DNA of 30,933 bases. It comes from a virus. Below, piece by piece: positions 23,985 to 30,021 of this stretch. Below the pieces are notes generated by a model. The model ran no database searches and was not told where the DNA came from. It saw only the letters and a program-made list of their open reading frames with translations. How positions within the stretch are numbered: the first letter of the stretch is position 1; every line of letters starts with the position of its first letter. The translations under genes and the position numbers were made by a program. The stretch spans positions 1-30,933 of IMG/VR virus record IMGVR_UViG_3300047443_000097. One strand, given 5' to 3'.

Positions 23985-24343
23985 CGCTTCGGCTCCGAGT
24001 GGTGGACCGGCTGGCCGCTGCCGCTGGTCTGCGGTTCCTCGTCGACGAGGGTGTACGTCTTGCCGCCGTCCTTCGACATGGCGCGCGAGTCGCGGGCGTT
24101 CTGCCAGATCGGGTAGCCGCTCATCTCGGACCGGTCTTCCCACTCGGCGGGATCGTCGGTGATCGGGCTGAGGGGCTGGTAGCGGAGCAGCTTCTCCAGG
24201 ACGGCGGTGGAGTGTTCGGCGGAGAACCCGCTGTGGCCCATCTCCGCGAAGGCCGCGATGACCTTGCACAGGCCATTCGTGAGCCACTCTTCCTCGCCGA
24301 TCAGGGCGAGTTCGCGGCGGGCGTGATCTACGAGGTTGCTCAT
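23981..24343 (-). CDS. Conserved actinophage hypothetical protein, first gene of the reversed operon
   Basis: This 120-residue protein starts at ATG 24343 behind ACAGGAG; an upstream in-frame extension would run into the structured leader and is rejected. It begins 'SNLVDHARRELALIGEEEWL', has 'VIAAFAEMGHSGFSAEHS' near residue 28, then 'PLSPITDDPAEWEDRSE' and ends with 'SKDGGKTYTLVDEE'. I recognise this as a widespread protein of actinobacteriophages whose function is unknown. Its first place in the operon and strong start make it the probable transcription entry point. Confidence 0.75.
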   Translation of the reverse strand: MSNLVDHARRELALIGEEEWLTNGLCKVIAAFAEMGHSGFSAEHSTAVLEKLLRYQPLSPITDDPAEWEDRSEMSGYPIWQNARDSRAMSKDGGKTYTLVDEEPQTSGSGQPVHHSEPKR

Positions 24344-24364
24344 GTGTGACTCCTGTGCGGGTGG

Positions 24365-24418
24365 GTGCGGGTTCGGTGTGGCAGGGGTGCGAACCCGCAC
24401 GAGAACCACCCCTGCCAC
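24365..24418 (-). promoter_or_regulatory. Interleaved inverted repeats (pseudoknot-capable) before the reversed operon
   Basis: Two perfect inverted repeats are interlaced: GTGCGGGTTCG at 24365-24375 pairs with 24390-24400 (11 bp), and GTGGCAGGGGTG at 24378-24389 pairs with 24407-24418 (12 bp). Their order A-B-A'-B' allows a pseudoknot, or two alternative hairpins each with the other's arm in its loop. The element ends 21 bases before ATG 24343, just ahead of its ACAGGAG site. I infer a structured 5' leader that controls the reversed operon. It could also be a DNA operator. Confidence 0.6.
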
Positions 24419-24524
24419 TGATCCCTGAGCCAGGATCTATCGAGAGCATACCTGTGATTCGTAGGTGAATAGCGGGTCTAGGGCTACGATTCCAAGGTAA
24501 AGGCCCGTCGTGAGGGGAACCCGC
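24419..24524. promoter_or_regulatory. Divergent promoter region between the reversed operon and lysis genes
   Basis: These 106 bases lie between the structured leader and the endolysin start and are AT-richer than the surrounding genes. Both transcription units should start here. Possible elements are TTGGAA-N18-TATTCA reading left (24495 down to 24466) and a poor TAGGTG-N17-TACGAT reading right (24462-24490). The pair GATTCGTAG and CTACGATTC (24456-24464, 24484-24492) makes an imperfect inverted repeat that might be an operator. None of these matches is strong. Confidence 0.35.
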
Positions 24525-25406
24525 ATGGCCAACCTGTGGATGCCCGGCGCAGTCCGGCACGCCGTCGGAAACACCGGAGCGATGAACGGCGGTCCCGCGC
24601 GGGCCGTCTGGCACATCACCAGCAACAGCAAGGACTGGACGTTCGCCAACGAGCTGGGCTGGTTCACCGGCGGCGGAGCCGACGTCGCCCCCCACCTGCT
24701 GTGGGACCCGTTCACGGGCGAGCTGGCCCAGTTCTTCCCCGCGGACAGCCGCAGCCTCTCGCTGCAGAACGCGGGCGCCGTCCGCACCAACCGCACCGGC
24801 AAGTACTGCATCCAGATCGAGACCGTCTTCACCGAGGGCGAGACCGTAGGTGGCAAGAAGTACGCGACGGTGCGAGACACCCCCTGCAAGAACCTCGACA
24901 AGATCGTGGCATGGCTGCGGAGCCTCGGCATCGCCGACGTCTGGCCCGGCGGCGCCCCGACGGGCTTCGTGCGCGACACCGTCTCGCTCGACAGCTGGCT
25001 GAAGCTCGGCGGGCACTACGGCCACAACCAGATCCCCGGCAACAGCCACGTCGACCCCGGGCCGATGCCGAACCTGTTCGCCACCGCGCCGGTCACGCCG
25101 GCCAAGCCGACCACGAAGCCAAAGGTCAGCCTGGCGCACGTCATCTACGCCGCGAAGCACGACCCCCAGGCCGCGCAGGGCCACACCAGCTACCGGGCTG
25201 AAGTCCTCCTCGTCGAGAAGGCGCTGCACGCCGAGGGCCTGCTGGCGACGCAGTACGTCGACGGCAGCTTCGGCACAAAAACCGTCACCGCCTACGCCGC
25301 CCTCCAGCGCCGCTACGACTACTCCGGAGTTGCCGCCGACGGCATCCCCGGCAAGGCCTCCCTCACCCGGCTCGGCAACGCCCACGGCTTCACCGTCACC
25401 GACTGA
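24525..25406 (+). CDS. Endolysin: N-acetylmuramoyl-L-alanine amidase with peptidoglycan-binding domain
   Basis: This 293-residue protein starts at ATG 24525 behind TGAGGGGA; GTG 24510 is an upstream alternative. The N-terminal 185 residues are an Amidase_2/PGRP-type domain: 'AVWHIT' gives His30, and 'YGHNQIPGNSHVDPG' gives His167, His175 and Asp177 as zinc-ligand candidates. A Pro/Thr/Lys linker follows (about 190-203). The C-terminal domain ('YRAEVLLVEKALHAEGLL', 'VDGSFGTKTVTAYAALQRRY', 'DGIPGKASLTRLG') is a PG_binding_1-like repeat. It cleaves the sugar-peptide bond of peptidoglycan at the end of infection. It lacks a signal peptide, so the holin downstream must release it. Confidence 0.9.
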   Translation: MANLWMPGAVRHAVGNTGAMNGGPARAVWHITSNSKDWTFANELGWFTGGGADVAPHLLWDPFTGELAQFFPADSRSLSLQNAGAVRTNRTGKYCIQIETVFTEGETVGGKKYATVRDTPCKNLDKIVAWLRSLGIADVWPGGAPTGFVRDTVSLDSWLKLGGHYGHNQIPGNSHVDPGPMPNLFATAPVTPAKPTTKPKVSLAHVIYAAKHDPQAAQGHTSYRAEVLLVEKALHAEGLLATQYVDGSFGTKTVTAYAALQRRYDYSGVAADGIPGKASLTRLGNAHGFTVTD

Positions 25407-25429
25407 CCCAACCCGAGAAGGAACCCGCC

Positions 25430-25759
25430 ATGAACGTCAACCTCGACTCCGCCTACTGGCTGGGCCTCGCGATAAGCGTCGCCCTTCCGGTCCTCGTTGG
25501 CCTCGTCACCACCCGCGTCACGTCCGCCGGCGTCAAGGCCGTCCTGCTCCTCGCGCTGACCGCGGCGAACGGATTCCTCGTCGAACTCGCCGGACCGCAC
25601 CCCGACGGCTGGAGCCTCGGCACCGCCATCGTCCTGACGCTCGTCTCCTTCGGCACCGCGGTGCTCTCCCACTTCGGCCTGTGGAAGCCGACCGGCGTCA
25701 GCGGCAAGGCGCAGGACAGCCTCATAACCGCCGGTCCCCGCACCACCCAGGGCGCCTGA
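25430..25759 (+). CDS. Holin with three transmembrane helices
   Basis: This 109-residue protein starts at ATG 25430 behind GAGAAGGA. Three hydrophobic helices are visible at about residues 10-27, 36-55 and 64-83, followed by a polar tail, the layout of a class I holin. It directly follows the endolysin by 23 bases. Holins oligomerise in the inner membrane and set the time of lysis by letting the endolysin reach the wall. No dual start motif for an antiholin is obvious. Confidence 0.82.
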   Translation: MNVNLDSAYWLGLAISVALPVLVGLVTTRVTSAGVKAVLLLALTAANGFLVELAGPHPDGWSLGTAIVLTLVSFGTAVLSHFGLWKPTGVSGKAQDSLITAGPRTTQGA

Positions 25760-25793
25760 GTCTGCCCACCTTGCGCGACCGGGAGGGCGCCAC

Positions 25794-26060
25794 ATGGATG
25801 CCGCCACGGTCACGGCCATAGGCGTTCTCGGTAGCGCCCTGGTGGCCGGACTGGCAGCCATGTACGGCTCCCGGATCGCGGGGCGGACCCAGCGGGAGGG
25901 CGGAGTCATCGGCGGATACAACAGCCTCACGGACCAGCTCCAGGAAGAACGCAAGGAGTTGCGCGCCGACTTGGCCGCACTGCGCCTGGAGCTGGCCACG
26001 GAGCGGGCGGAGACGGCGCGCCTGAAGCTGCTGGTGGTGCAGCTCGGGGGTACGCCGTGA
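25794..26060 (+). CDS. Membrane-anchored coiled-coil protein of the lysis cassette
   Basis: This 88-residue protein starts at ATG 25794 behind GGGAGGG. An N-terminal hydrophobic segment (about residues 5-24, '[20 protein letters not shown]') is followed by a long charged coiled-coil ('[32 protein letters not shown]', from about residue 47). Its end overlaps the collagen-like gene by four bases (GTGA). Such proteins next to holins are common in actinophages and may be second holins or holin regulators. Which of these applies cannot be told from sequence. Confidence 0.72.
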   Translation: MDAATVTAIGVLGSALVAGLAAMYGSRIAGRTQREGGVIGGYNSLTDQLQEERKELRADLAALRLELATERAETARLKLLVVQLGGTP

Positions 26061-26749
26061 CTCGGGCCGAGCGGGCGTTCGTCCGCCGCCGCCACCTCAT
26101 GTGGATCGCCTGCGCGCTGCTCGCGTTGGCCGGGTTCGGAATCCTGATCTGGCAGCGCATCGACGCCGAGACCGCCCGCGCCGACGAGCTCACCACGGAG
26201 GCCAACAAGCGCGGCACGGCTGTCTCCACCCTCGCCGGAGACGTGCGCGCCCTCCGCGCGCAGGTGAAGGCGCGGGGCGGAACTCCGGTGGCGCCGGACC
26301 CGACCAAGGCCATCAAAGACTTGCCCGACCGTGCCGAGGTTCCGGTGCCGATCCCCGGGCCGCCCGGACCGAAGGGCGACAAGGGCGACCCGGGCAAGGC
26401 CGCTCCCACGATCACCCCGTCGCCCGGGGCGTCCGGGGTGCCTGGCGCGTCTGGCGCCTCGGGAGCTGATGGCGCTACTGGCCCTCAAGGCCCGCAAGGC
26501 GAACCCGGGGTGGCGGGCCCCCAGGGCGAGCAGGGGCCGCAGGGCGACCCCGGCGCGGCAGGGCCGCCGCCGTCCGGCTGGACGTACACCGACGGGGCCG
26601 GCACCACCTACGAGTGCACGCCCGACAGCGACGGGTCCACGCACTACACGTGCCAGGCGACCAGCGCGGGCAGCACGCCGTCGCCACAGAGCAAGAAGCT
26701 CCTCGGGCTGGCCGCGCTCACCCTGACCGCCAGGTACAGGAGACTTTGA
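26057..26749 (+). CDS. Membrane-anchored collagen-like protein
   Basis: This 230-residue protein starts at GTG 26057 (GTGA overlap). Residues 13-32 are one transmembrane helix after a positively charged start, so the rest should be outside. A coiled-coil-like stretch (about 37-72) is followed by Gly-X-Y triplets at 101-113 and 124-169, with many Pro, Gln and Glu, as in bacterial collagen-like proteins. A C-terminal segment with two Cys (187, 199) and a basic end follows. The coiled-coil would trimerise the chain and the triplets would form a triple helix spanning the wall. In the lysis cassette it might help disrupt the envelope, or be a surface protein. Function is inferred. Confidence 0.78.
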   Translation: MTRAERAFVRRRHLMWIACALLALAGFGILIWQRIDAETARADELTTEANKRGTAVSTLAGDVRALRAQVKARGGTPVAPDPTKAIKDLPDRAEVPVPIPGPPGPKGDKGDPGKAAPTITPSPGASGVPGASGASGADGATGPQGPQGEPGVAGPQGEQGPQGDPGAAGPPPSGWTYTDGAGTTYECTPDSDGSTHYTCQATSAGSTPSPQSKKLLGLAALTLTARYRRL

Positions 26750-26758
26750 GGAGCCACC

Positions 26759-26851
26759 ATGGACGATGAGGACCCGCCGCCGTTCTGGCTGTCGCCGCGG
26801 CCGTTCCTCGAACCCGACCTGCCGCCCCCGCCCGACGACGAGACCGAGTGA
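26759..26851 (+). CDS. 30-residue acidic Pro-rich protein
   Basis: The ATG at 26759 follows TTGAGGAG closely. The product begins MDDEDPPPFWLSPRPFL and ends in Pro and acidic residues. It lies nine bases after the collagen-like gene and just before the terminator, so it is likely co-transcribed. The composition is low-complexity and no family is recognised. The ribosome site makes it a reasonable but unproven gene. Confidence 0.5.
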   Translation: MDDEDPPPFWLSPRPFLEPDLPPPPDDETE

Positions 26852-26855
26852 CGAC

Positions 26856-26881
26856 GCCCCTGCAGCTTCGGCTGTGGGGGC
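26856..26881 (+). terminator. Terminator after the lysis cassette
   Basis: GCCCCTGCAGC (26856-26866) pairs with GCTGTGGGGGC (26871-26881) around a TTCG loop: an 11-bp stem with two G-U pairs and a very stable UUCG tetraloop, starting five bases after the last stop. A T-containing tail (ACTTCTCCTT) follows but is not a pure T-run. It fits the end of the rightward late unit. Confidence 0.8.
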
Positions 26882-26912
26882 ACTTCTCCTTGCCCGGTCG
26901 CAGCGGGACTAG

Positions 26913-26928
26913 CGCATAACGTTATGCG
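26913..26928. repeat. 16-bp perfect palindrome CGCATAACGTTATGCG
   Basis: The palindrome sits between the late terminator and the end of the converging leftward gene, whose TAA stop lies inside it. It could be a short hairpin (6-bp stem, ACGT loop) acting as a terminator on the leftward side, or a binding site for a dimeric regulator or integrase. It is AT-rich in a GC-rich genome, which supports selection for it. Confidence 0.45.
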
Positions 26929-27086
26929 TCTTCGTTGGAGCCGAAGAGGAGCTCACCCAGCTCTCGGCGTTGGTCTGCCGTGAGCGGCTGCGCGCTGGCG
27001 TCCCACTCGACCTTGTGCTCATCGGCCTGCCCATCGCGGACGGTGAAGCTGAAGCGCCAGGCGCCTTCGTCGCGTTCCTCTGTCAT
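26922..27086 (-). CDS. Small acidic hypothetical protein
   Basis: This 54-residue protein is taken from ATG 27086; the frame is open to TTG 27122 and contains GTG 27107, and none of the three has a clear ribosome binding site. The sequence 'GAWRFSFTVRDGQADEHKVEWDAS' starts near residue 8, followed by a helix 'TADQRRELGELLFGSNE'. The N-terminal strands and acidic end are those of a small soluble protein. A TAGAGT hexamer (27127-27122, reading left) could serve as -10. No family is recognised. Confidence 0.58.
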   Translation of the reverse strand: MTEERDEGAWRFSFTVRDGQADEHKVEWDASAQPLTADQRRELGELLFGSNEDA

Positions 27087-27121
27087 GTGAGGAGCATGGT
27101 GGAACACCTGGCGATCACTCA

Positions 27122-27168
27122 ACTCTATGGTTGATAATGACAGTTATCCCATACTTCGGAGGCTTAGG
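27122..27168. promoter_or_regulatory. Divergent control region before the integrase operon
   Basis: This short AT-rich stretch lies between two genes reading away from each other. It holds GATAA-N6-TTATC (27133-27148), an operator-like inverted repeat, a leftward TAGAGT, and a rightward TTGATA (27131-27136). GGAGG (27158-27162) is the ribosome site for GTG 27169. The exact promoters cannot be fixed by eye. Confidence 0.4.
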
Positions 27169-27528
27169 GTGGATGACGGCGACTTCGAGCAGTGGCTCTT
27201 GGATCAGATCGCAGACGATGCCCGCGTTGTCGGAGAAGCGCACGCGTCACCAGAGATGATGACCGGCGTTCCCCTGCCTTCAGCAACACCGTCCGTAGTG
27301 GCGCACATCGCACGCTTCGCCGATCCGTCACGGGTGCTGAGCGAGATCGATACGAAACGGCTGACCGTGCGAGGGCACTACATGTGGCCCAACCCAGAGT
27401 CGGACACTCCGGAAGCAGAGGCCTGGGAGTGCGGCACCTGCAAGCAACCCTATCCGTGCCAGACGTTGCGCCTGTTGGCGGCTCCGTATTGGGACCGCTC
27501 TGGCTACCGCGAGGGATGGAAGCCGTGA
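27169..27528 (+). CDS. DUF6221-like protein upstream of integrase
   Basis: This 119-residue protein is taken from GTG 27169, six bases after GGAGG; ATG 27127 is in frame upstream but has no binding site. It reads 'MDDGDFEQWLLDQIADDARV' at the start, has 'VAHIARFADPSRVLSEIDTKRLTV' in the middle, 'CGTCKQPYPC' as a Cys pair-like site and ends 'TLRLLAAPYWDRSGYREGWKP'. This pattern is what I know from the DUF6221 family of Streptomyces, whose function is unknown. The end overlaps the integrase start (GTGA). A second such protein lies at 29383-29775. Confidence 0.75.
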   Translation: MDDGDFEQWLLDQIADDARVVGEAHASPEMMTGVPLPSATPSVVAHIARFADPSRVLSEIDTKRLTVRGHYMWPNPESDTPEAEAWECGTCKQPYPCQTLRLLAAPYWDRSGYREGWKP

Positions 27529-28556
27529 CCGCCCTCGTCCCGCGCCCGTCGGCGGAGCTGTCGACCGACCGGCACGACCCCCGCGACGACTGGCCCGACG
27601 AAGCCCGCCACCTCGCCGACCACCTCACCGCCATCTACGGCGACCGCGACCCACTCCCCACCATCGCCGGAGGATGGATCGCCCGCCAGAAGTCCCGCCA
27701 CACCCGACGCGCCTACGTCCGCACCTTCAAGGCGTGGGAGGAGTACGCCCGCTCCACCGGCATCCACCCCCTCCAGGCGAAGCTCCCGCTCGCCGACGCC
27801 TACGCCAAGCACCTCGCCAAGACGCCCACCCGCAACGGACGGCCGCCCGCAGAGACCACCCAGGCGCAAGCCATCGCCGCCGCCGGATCGTTCTACACCT
27901 ACGCCGCCCGCCTCCAGGCCGTCGACTCCGACCCGTTCGCCGCCGTCAACCGGCCCTACGTCGACCCCGACTACAGCCCCACCGAAGGCATGACCGAGGA
28001 GGAGACGACCCGGCTCATCCAGACGGCCGCCGACTGGGCGCCCCGCTCCTACGCCCTCGTCATGCTCCTCTACCTCACCGGCGCCCGCGTCGACGAACTG
28101 CTGTCGCTGAATGCCGACCAGCTCGGCTACGACCGAGGGCACCGCACTCTGCCTCTCACGCAGAAGGGCGGCAAGAAGCGGCCCGCCCCCGTACCGCCCC
28201 TCGCCCTCGACGCGCTGCTCGCCCACCTCGGCGACCGCGCCGATGGCCCGCTGTTCGTCACCGAGTCCGGCCGCCGATGGAGCCAGCCCGAAGTCTGGAA
28301 GCACCTCCGCGTCCTCGCCCGCCGCGCCGGAATCCCGCAAGCCGCCACGATCAAGCCCCACACGCTGCGGCACCAGTTCATTACCGACAACCTCGCCAAC
28401 GGGGTGCCGCTCCAAGACGTCCAAGATGCCGTCAGCCACTCCGATCCGCGCACCACCCAGCGGTACAACCGGCGCCGACGGCAGCTCGACAACCACCCCG
28501 CCTACCAGCTGGCCGCCAAGCTGGGGGAGCGGCTCCAGCAAGACGCCCCCGAGTAG
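27525..28556 (+). CDS. int: Tyrosine recombinase (integrase)
   Basis: This 343-residue protein starts at GTG 27525, overlapping the DUF6221-like stop by four bases. An N-terminal SAM-like core-binding domain (about 60-140) begins 'WIARQKSRHTRRAYVRTFKAWEEY'-like with the helix-turn build of integrases. The catalytic domain has Arg188 in 'LTGARVDEL', a Lys in 'KGGKKRP', His279 and Arg282 in 'PHTLRHQF', His305 in 'VSHSDP', and the nucleophile Tyr314 in 'TTQRYNR'. All catalytic residues are present. It inserts the phage genome into the host chromosome at attB and, with a directionality factor, excises it. No attachment site could be identified near it. Its first segment up to residue 20 is Pro/Arg-rich. 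Confidence 0.93.
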   Translation: MTALVPRPSAELSTDRHDPRDDWPDEARHLADHLTAIYGDRDPLPTIAGGWIARQKSRHTRRAYVRTFKAWEEYARSTGIHPLQAKLPLADAYAKHLAKTPTRNGRPPAETTQAQAIAAAGSFYTYAARLQAVDSDPFAAVNRPYVDPDYSPTEGMTEEETTRLIQTAADWAPRSYALVMLLYLTGARVDELLSLNADQLGYDRGHRTLPLTQKGGKKRPAPVPPLALDALLAHLGDRADGPLFVTESGRRWSQPEVWKHLRVLARRAGIPQAATIKPHTLRHQFITDNLANGVPLQDVQDAVSHSDPRTTQRYNRRRRQLDNHPAYQLAAKLGERLQQDAPE

Positions 28557-28568
28557 CGGGCCGTCGAC

Positions 28569-28598
28569 TTGCCCCAATATTCGAACACGCGCTCTAAT
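28569..28598 (+). promoter_or_regulatory. Candidate promoter with LexA-like box for the LexA-like gene
   Basis: TTGCCC (28569-28574) and TCTAAT (28593-28598) are 18 bases apart; the -10 ends six bases before ATG 28605, and no ribosome binding site is seen, so the transcript may be leaderless. Between them lies TCGAAC-ACGC-GCTCTA (28581-28596), whose left half is a perfect actinobacterial SOS-box half (TCGAAC-N4-GTTCGA) and whose right half matches at four of six bases. This suggests control by host LexA or by the gene's own product. Confidence 0.5.
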
Positions 28599-28604
28599 CG
28601 ATCC

Positions 28605-28829
28605 ATGGGCCACTACAAGGTCGACTACCTCACCGACACCCAGGAGCGCATCCTCCGCTACATCCGCGAGTCGATCGCCGACCGCGGCGAGGCGCCGACC
28701 GTGCAGGAGATCGGTGACCAGGTCGGCATGCGCAGCCGCGCCTCCGTCCACTACCAGCTGGGCGAGCTGGAATCGAAGGGCGCGATCCGGCGCGAGCACG
28801 GCCGCCGGCGCGGGATCAGGCTCGCGTGA
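28605..28829 (+). CDS. LexA DNA-binding-domain-only protein
   Basis: This 74-residue protein is taken from ATG 28605; TTG 28569 is an alternative that would add 12 residues but lies in the candidate promoter. It begins 'YLTDTQERILRYIRESIADR' near residue 7 and continues 'APTVQEIGDQVGMRSRASVHYQLGELESKGAIRRE', positions about 28-62, the winged helix-turn-helix of LexA with recognition helix 'SRASVHYQLGELE'. There is no cleavage site or Ser/Lys peptidase domain, so it cannot self-cleave after DNA damage. It may repress or compete at SOS boxes of host or phage. It starts a three-gene operon. Confidence 0.82.
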   Translation: MGHYKVDYLTDTQERILRYIRESIADRGEAPTVQEIGDQVGMRSRASVHYQLGELESKGAIRREHGRRRGIRLA

Positions 28830-29023
28830 GGGTCTGCCATCCTGGAGACGTGACCGAGGAGGAAGCGCGCGAGGCGTACCTGTACCCGAGTGGCGTCCAT
28901 CGGATGGCGTGCTACCCGGACGATGACGGCTACCCGCAATGCATGGGCGATGGCAGCTTCTGCGGCTACAGCCCTGACCTGAGGATGGGCGTGTGTATCC
29001 GTGTCCTCGATCGTGAAAGCTGA
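28826..29023 (+). CDS. Small Cys-rich hypothetical protein
   Basis: This 65-residue protein starts at GTG 28826 in a GTGA overlap; GTG 28850, after TGGAGA, is a later alternative giving 57 residues. The C-terminal half has four Cys in 'CYPDDDGYPQCMGDGSFC' and 'VCIRVL', possibly a small metal or disulphide knot. The N-terminal half is acidic and helical. No family is recognised. It is coupled to the LexA-like gene, so it may act in the same control circuit. Confidence 0.62.
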   Translation: MRVCHPGDVTEEEAREAYLYPSGVHRMACYPDDDGYPQCMGDGSFCGYSPDLRMGVCIRVLDRES

Positions 29024-29231
29024 CCCGACCCGCTTCCACCTCACCCTGACCCTCGACGGCCGTCCGGCGATGCAGGGCTGGTGGGGGAGCGAGGCGACTG
29101 CCCGCCGCCAGTTCTCCACCTGGATCGGTGAGCGCGGCAGCATGCCCGGCGTCCGCATCGTGCTCGTCGACGAGCAGGAGCAGCTGGTCCTCGCGTCCTG
29201 GCCCGATGAGGCGGACGGCCTGCCAGACTGA
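29001..29231 (+). CDS. Small hypothetical protein (early operon)
   Basis: This 76-residue protein starts at GTG 29001 or at GTG 29013, both overlapping the previous gene. It reads 'FHLTLTLDGRPAMQGWWGSE' from about residue 12, then 'ARRQFSTWIGERG' and 'GVRIVLVDEQEQLVLASWPDE'. It is strand-helix-strand, with Trp residues, as seen in small Streptomyces and phage proteins of unknown function. A terminator follows immediately. Confidence 0.66.
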   Translation: MSSIVKADPTRFHLTLTLDGRPAMQGWWGSEATARRQFSTWIGERGSMPGVRIVLVDEQEQLVLASWPDEADGLPD

Positions 29232-29249
29232 TACCGCCCCCGTCGCAAT

Positions 29250-29265
29250 CCCCCGTCGGCGGGGG
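29250..29265 (+). terminator. Terminator after the LexA-like operon
   Basis: CCCCCG (29250-29255), loop TCGG, CGGGGG (29260-29265) form a stable 6-bp stem; the GCCCCCG at 29236-29242 can pair with the same right arm as an alternative. A weak T-containing tail (CGCCTCGTTGTC) follows. It separates this operon from the DUF6221-like gene. Confidence 0.6.
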
Positions 29266-29382
29266 CGCCTCGTTGTCAGTGGCCGCCGATAGGCTGATCG
29301 CACGTATCCGCGCATGCTGGCTGCACGCGCCCGCCCCGTCTCGGAGTGATGCCCGAGGCGGGGCGCTCGACTTGGAGGACCC

Positions 29383-29775
29383 GTGGACGACCTGGTGCAG
29401 TTCCTGCGGGCACGGCTCGACGAGGACGAGGCGTTGGCGTTGGAGGCGCCGCAGGGCCCGTGGCATATCGGGAACGCGGTGGACCCGACGAAGCCGTGCA
29501 ACGTCCACACGTTCCCGGGCGCGCGTCCAGTAGCCGACGGGCTCAACTGGCTGGTCGCCGAGCATATTGCCCGCCACGATCCGGCCCACGTCCTCGCCGA
29601 GGTCGAAGCCAAGCGGCGGATCGTGGACCTCGCGGCTGGGATGCTCGCCGCGGCGAAAGGCGACTCGGAGGTGGACCACTACGGCGGCCTGAGTGCTGCC
29701 GAGGAGACCCTCCTGCTGCTTGCCCGTCCGTTCCGCGACCACCCTGACTTCGGCCCGGCCTGGCTGGAGAATTAG
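29383..29775 (+). CDS. DUF6221-like protein
   Basis: This 130-residue protein starts at GTG 29383 behind GGAGGA (29375-29380). It begins 'MDDLVQFLRARLDEDEALAL', has 'VAEHIARHDPAHVLAEVEAKRRIV' in the middle and ends 'TLLLLARPFRDHPDFGPAWLEN', which I recognise as the DUF6221 pattern, function unknown. It lacks the Cys pair of its paralogue at 27169-27528. Its stop overlaps that of the converging gene by four bases (TTAG), so no terminator lies between. A possible -10 (TAGGCT, 29290-29295) lies 88 bases upstream in the 151-base gap. Confidence 0.78.
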   Translation: MDDLVQFLRARLDEDEALALEAPQGPWHIGNAVDPTKPCNVHTFPGARPVADGLNWLVAEHIARHDPAHVLAEVEAKRRIVDLAAGMLAAAKGDSEVDHYGGLSAAEETLLLLARPFRDHPDFGPAWLEN

Positions 29776-29972
29776 GCGGCCGTCTCGTACCGCACGAGCG
29801 TCTTGAGCCCGAGCTCGACGTCCATCCGCCGCAGCCCGGACTGTTCGGCGAACGCGGTGACCGCCTCGTGTACGGCGCGCGCCGTGTCCAGGGTCAGCTC
29901 GCCGCGCTGGATCTCAGCCCAGGAGGTGCGGGCCAGCGCGATCAGATCTTCGGGAAATTCGATGGATGCCAC
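29772..29972 (-). CDS. Small helical hypothetical protein
   Basis: This 66-residue protein starts at GTG 29972. No ribosome site is seen, but TAGGAT lies six bases before the start, so the mRNA may be leaderless. The sequence is all helix: 'FPEDLIALARTSWAEIQRGE' from residue 6, 'TARAVHEAVTAFAEQSG', and a final 'RMDVELGLKTLVRYE'. It resembles small DNA-binding or regulatory proteins in size, but no family is recognised. Confidence 0.66.
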   Translation of the reverse strand: MASIEFPEDLIALARTSWAEIQRGELTLDTARAVHEAVTAFAEQSGLRRMDVELGLKTLVRYETAA

Positions 29973-29978
29973 CGCAGG

Positions 29979-29984
29979 ATCCTA
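29979..29984 (-). promoter_or_regulatory. -10 hexamer TAGGAT for a leaderless transcript
   Basis: Reading left, TAGGAT is followed by six bases and then GTG 29972. TAGGAT is a good Streptomyces -10 (TAGRRT). No matching -35 is seen at 17-18 bases. The same layout recurs before 30354 and 30544. Confidence 0.45.
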
Positions 29985-30021
29985 CGTCGGCCTTCCGGTC
30001 GCCCCCGCGTAGCCGCTCCGC

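Noticed and set aside
23871-25385. 504-residue open frame on the minus strand
   Set aside because: Only its last 37 residues make sense as a gene; the rest runs antisense to the endolysin and through the structured leader.
28560-28610. GTTCGAAT on the minus strand as a tRNA T-loop or attachment core
   Set aside because: The flanking bases do not form a T-stem or acceptor stem, and the same bases are better read as a LexA half-site.
27504-29612. 702-residue open frame on the minus strand
   Set aside because: Antisense to the integrase and LexA-like genes, which have clear families; composition is typical of a shadow frame.
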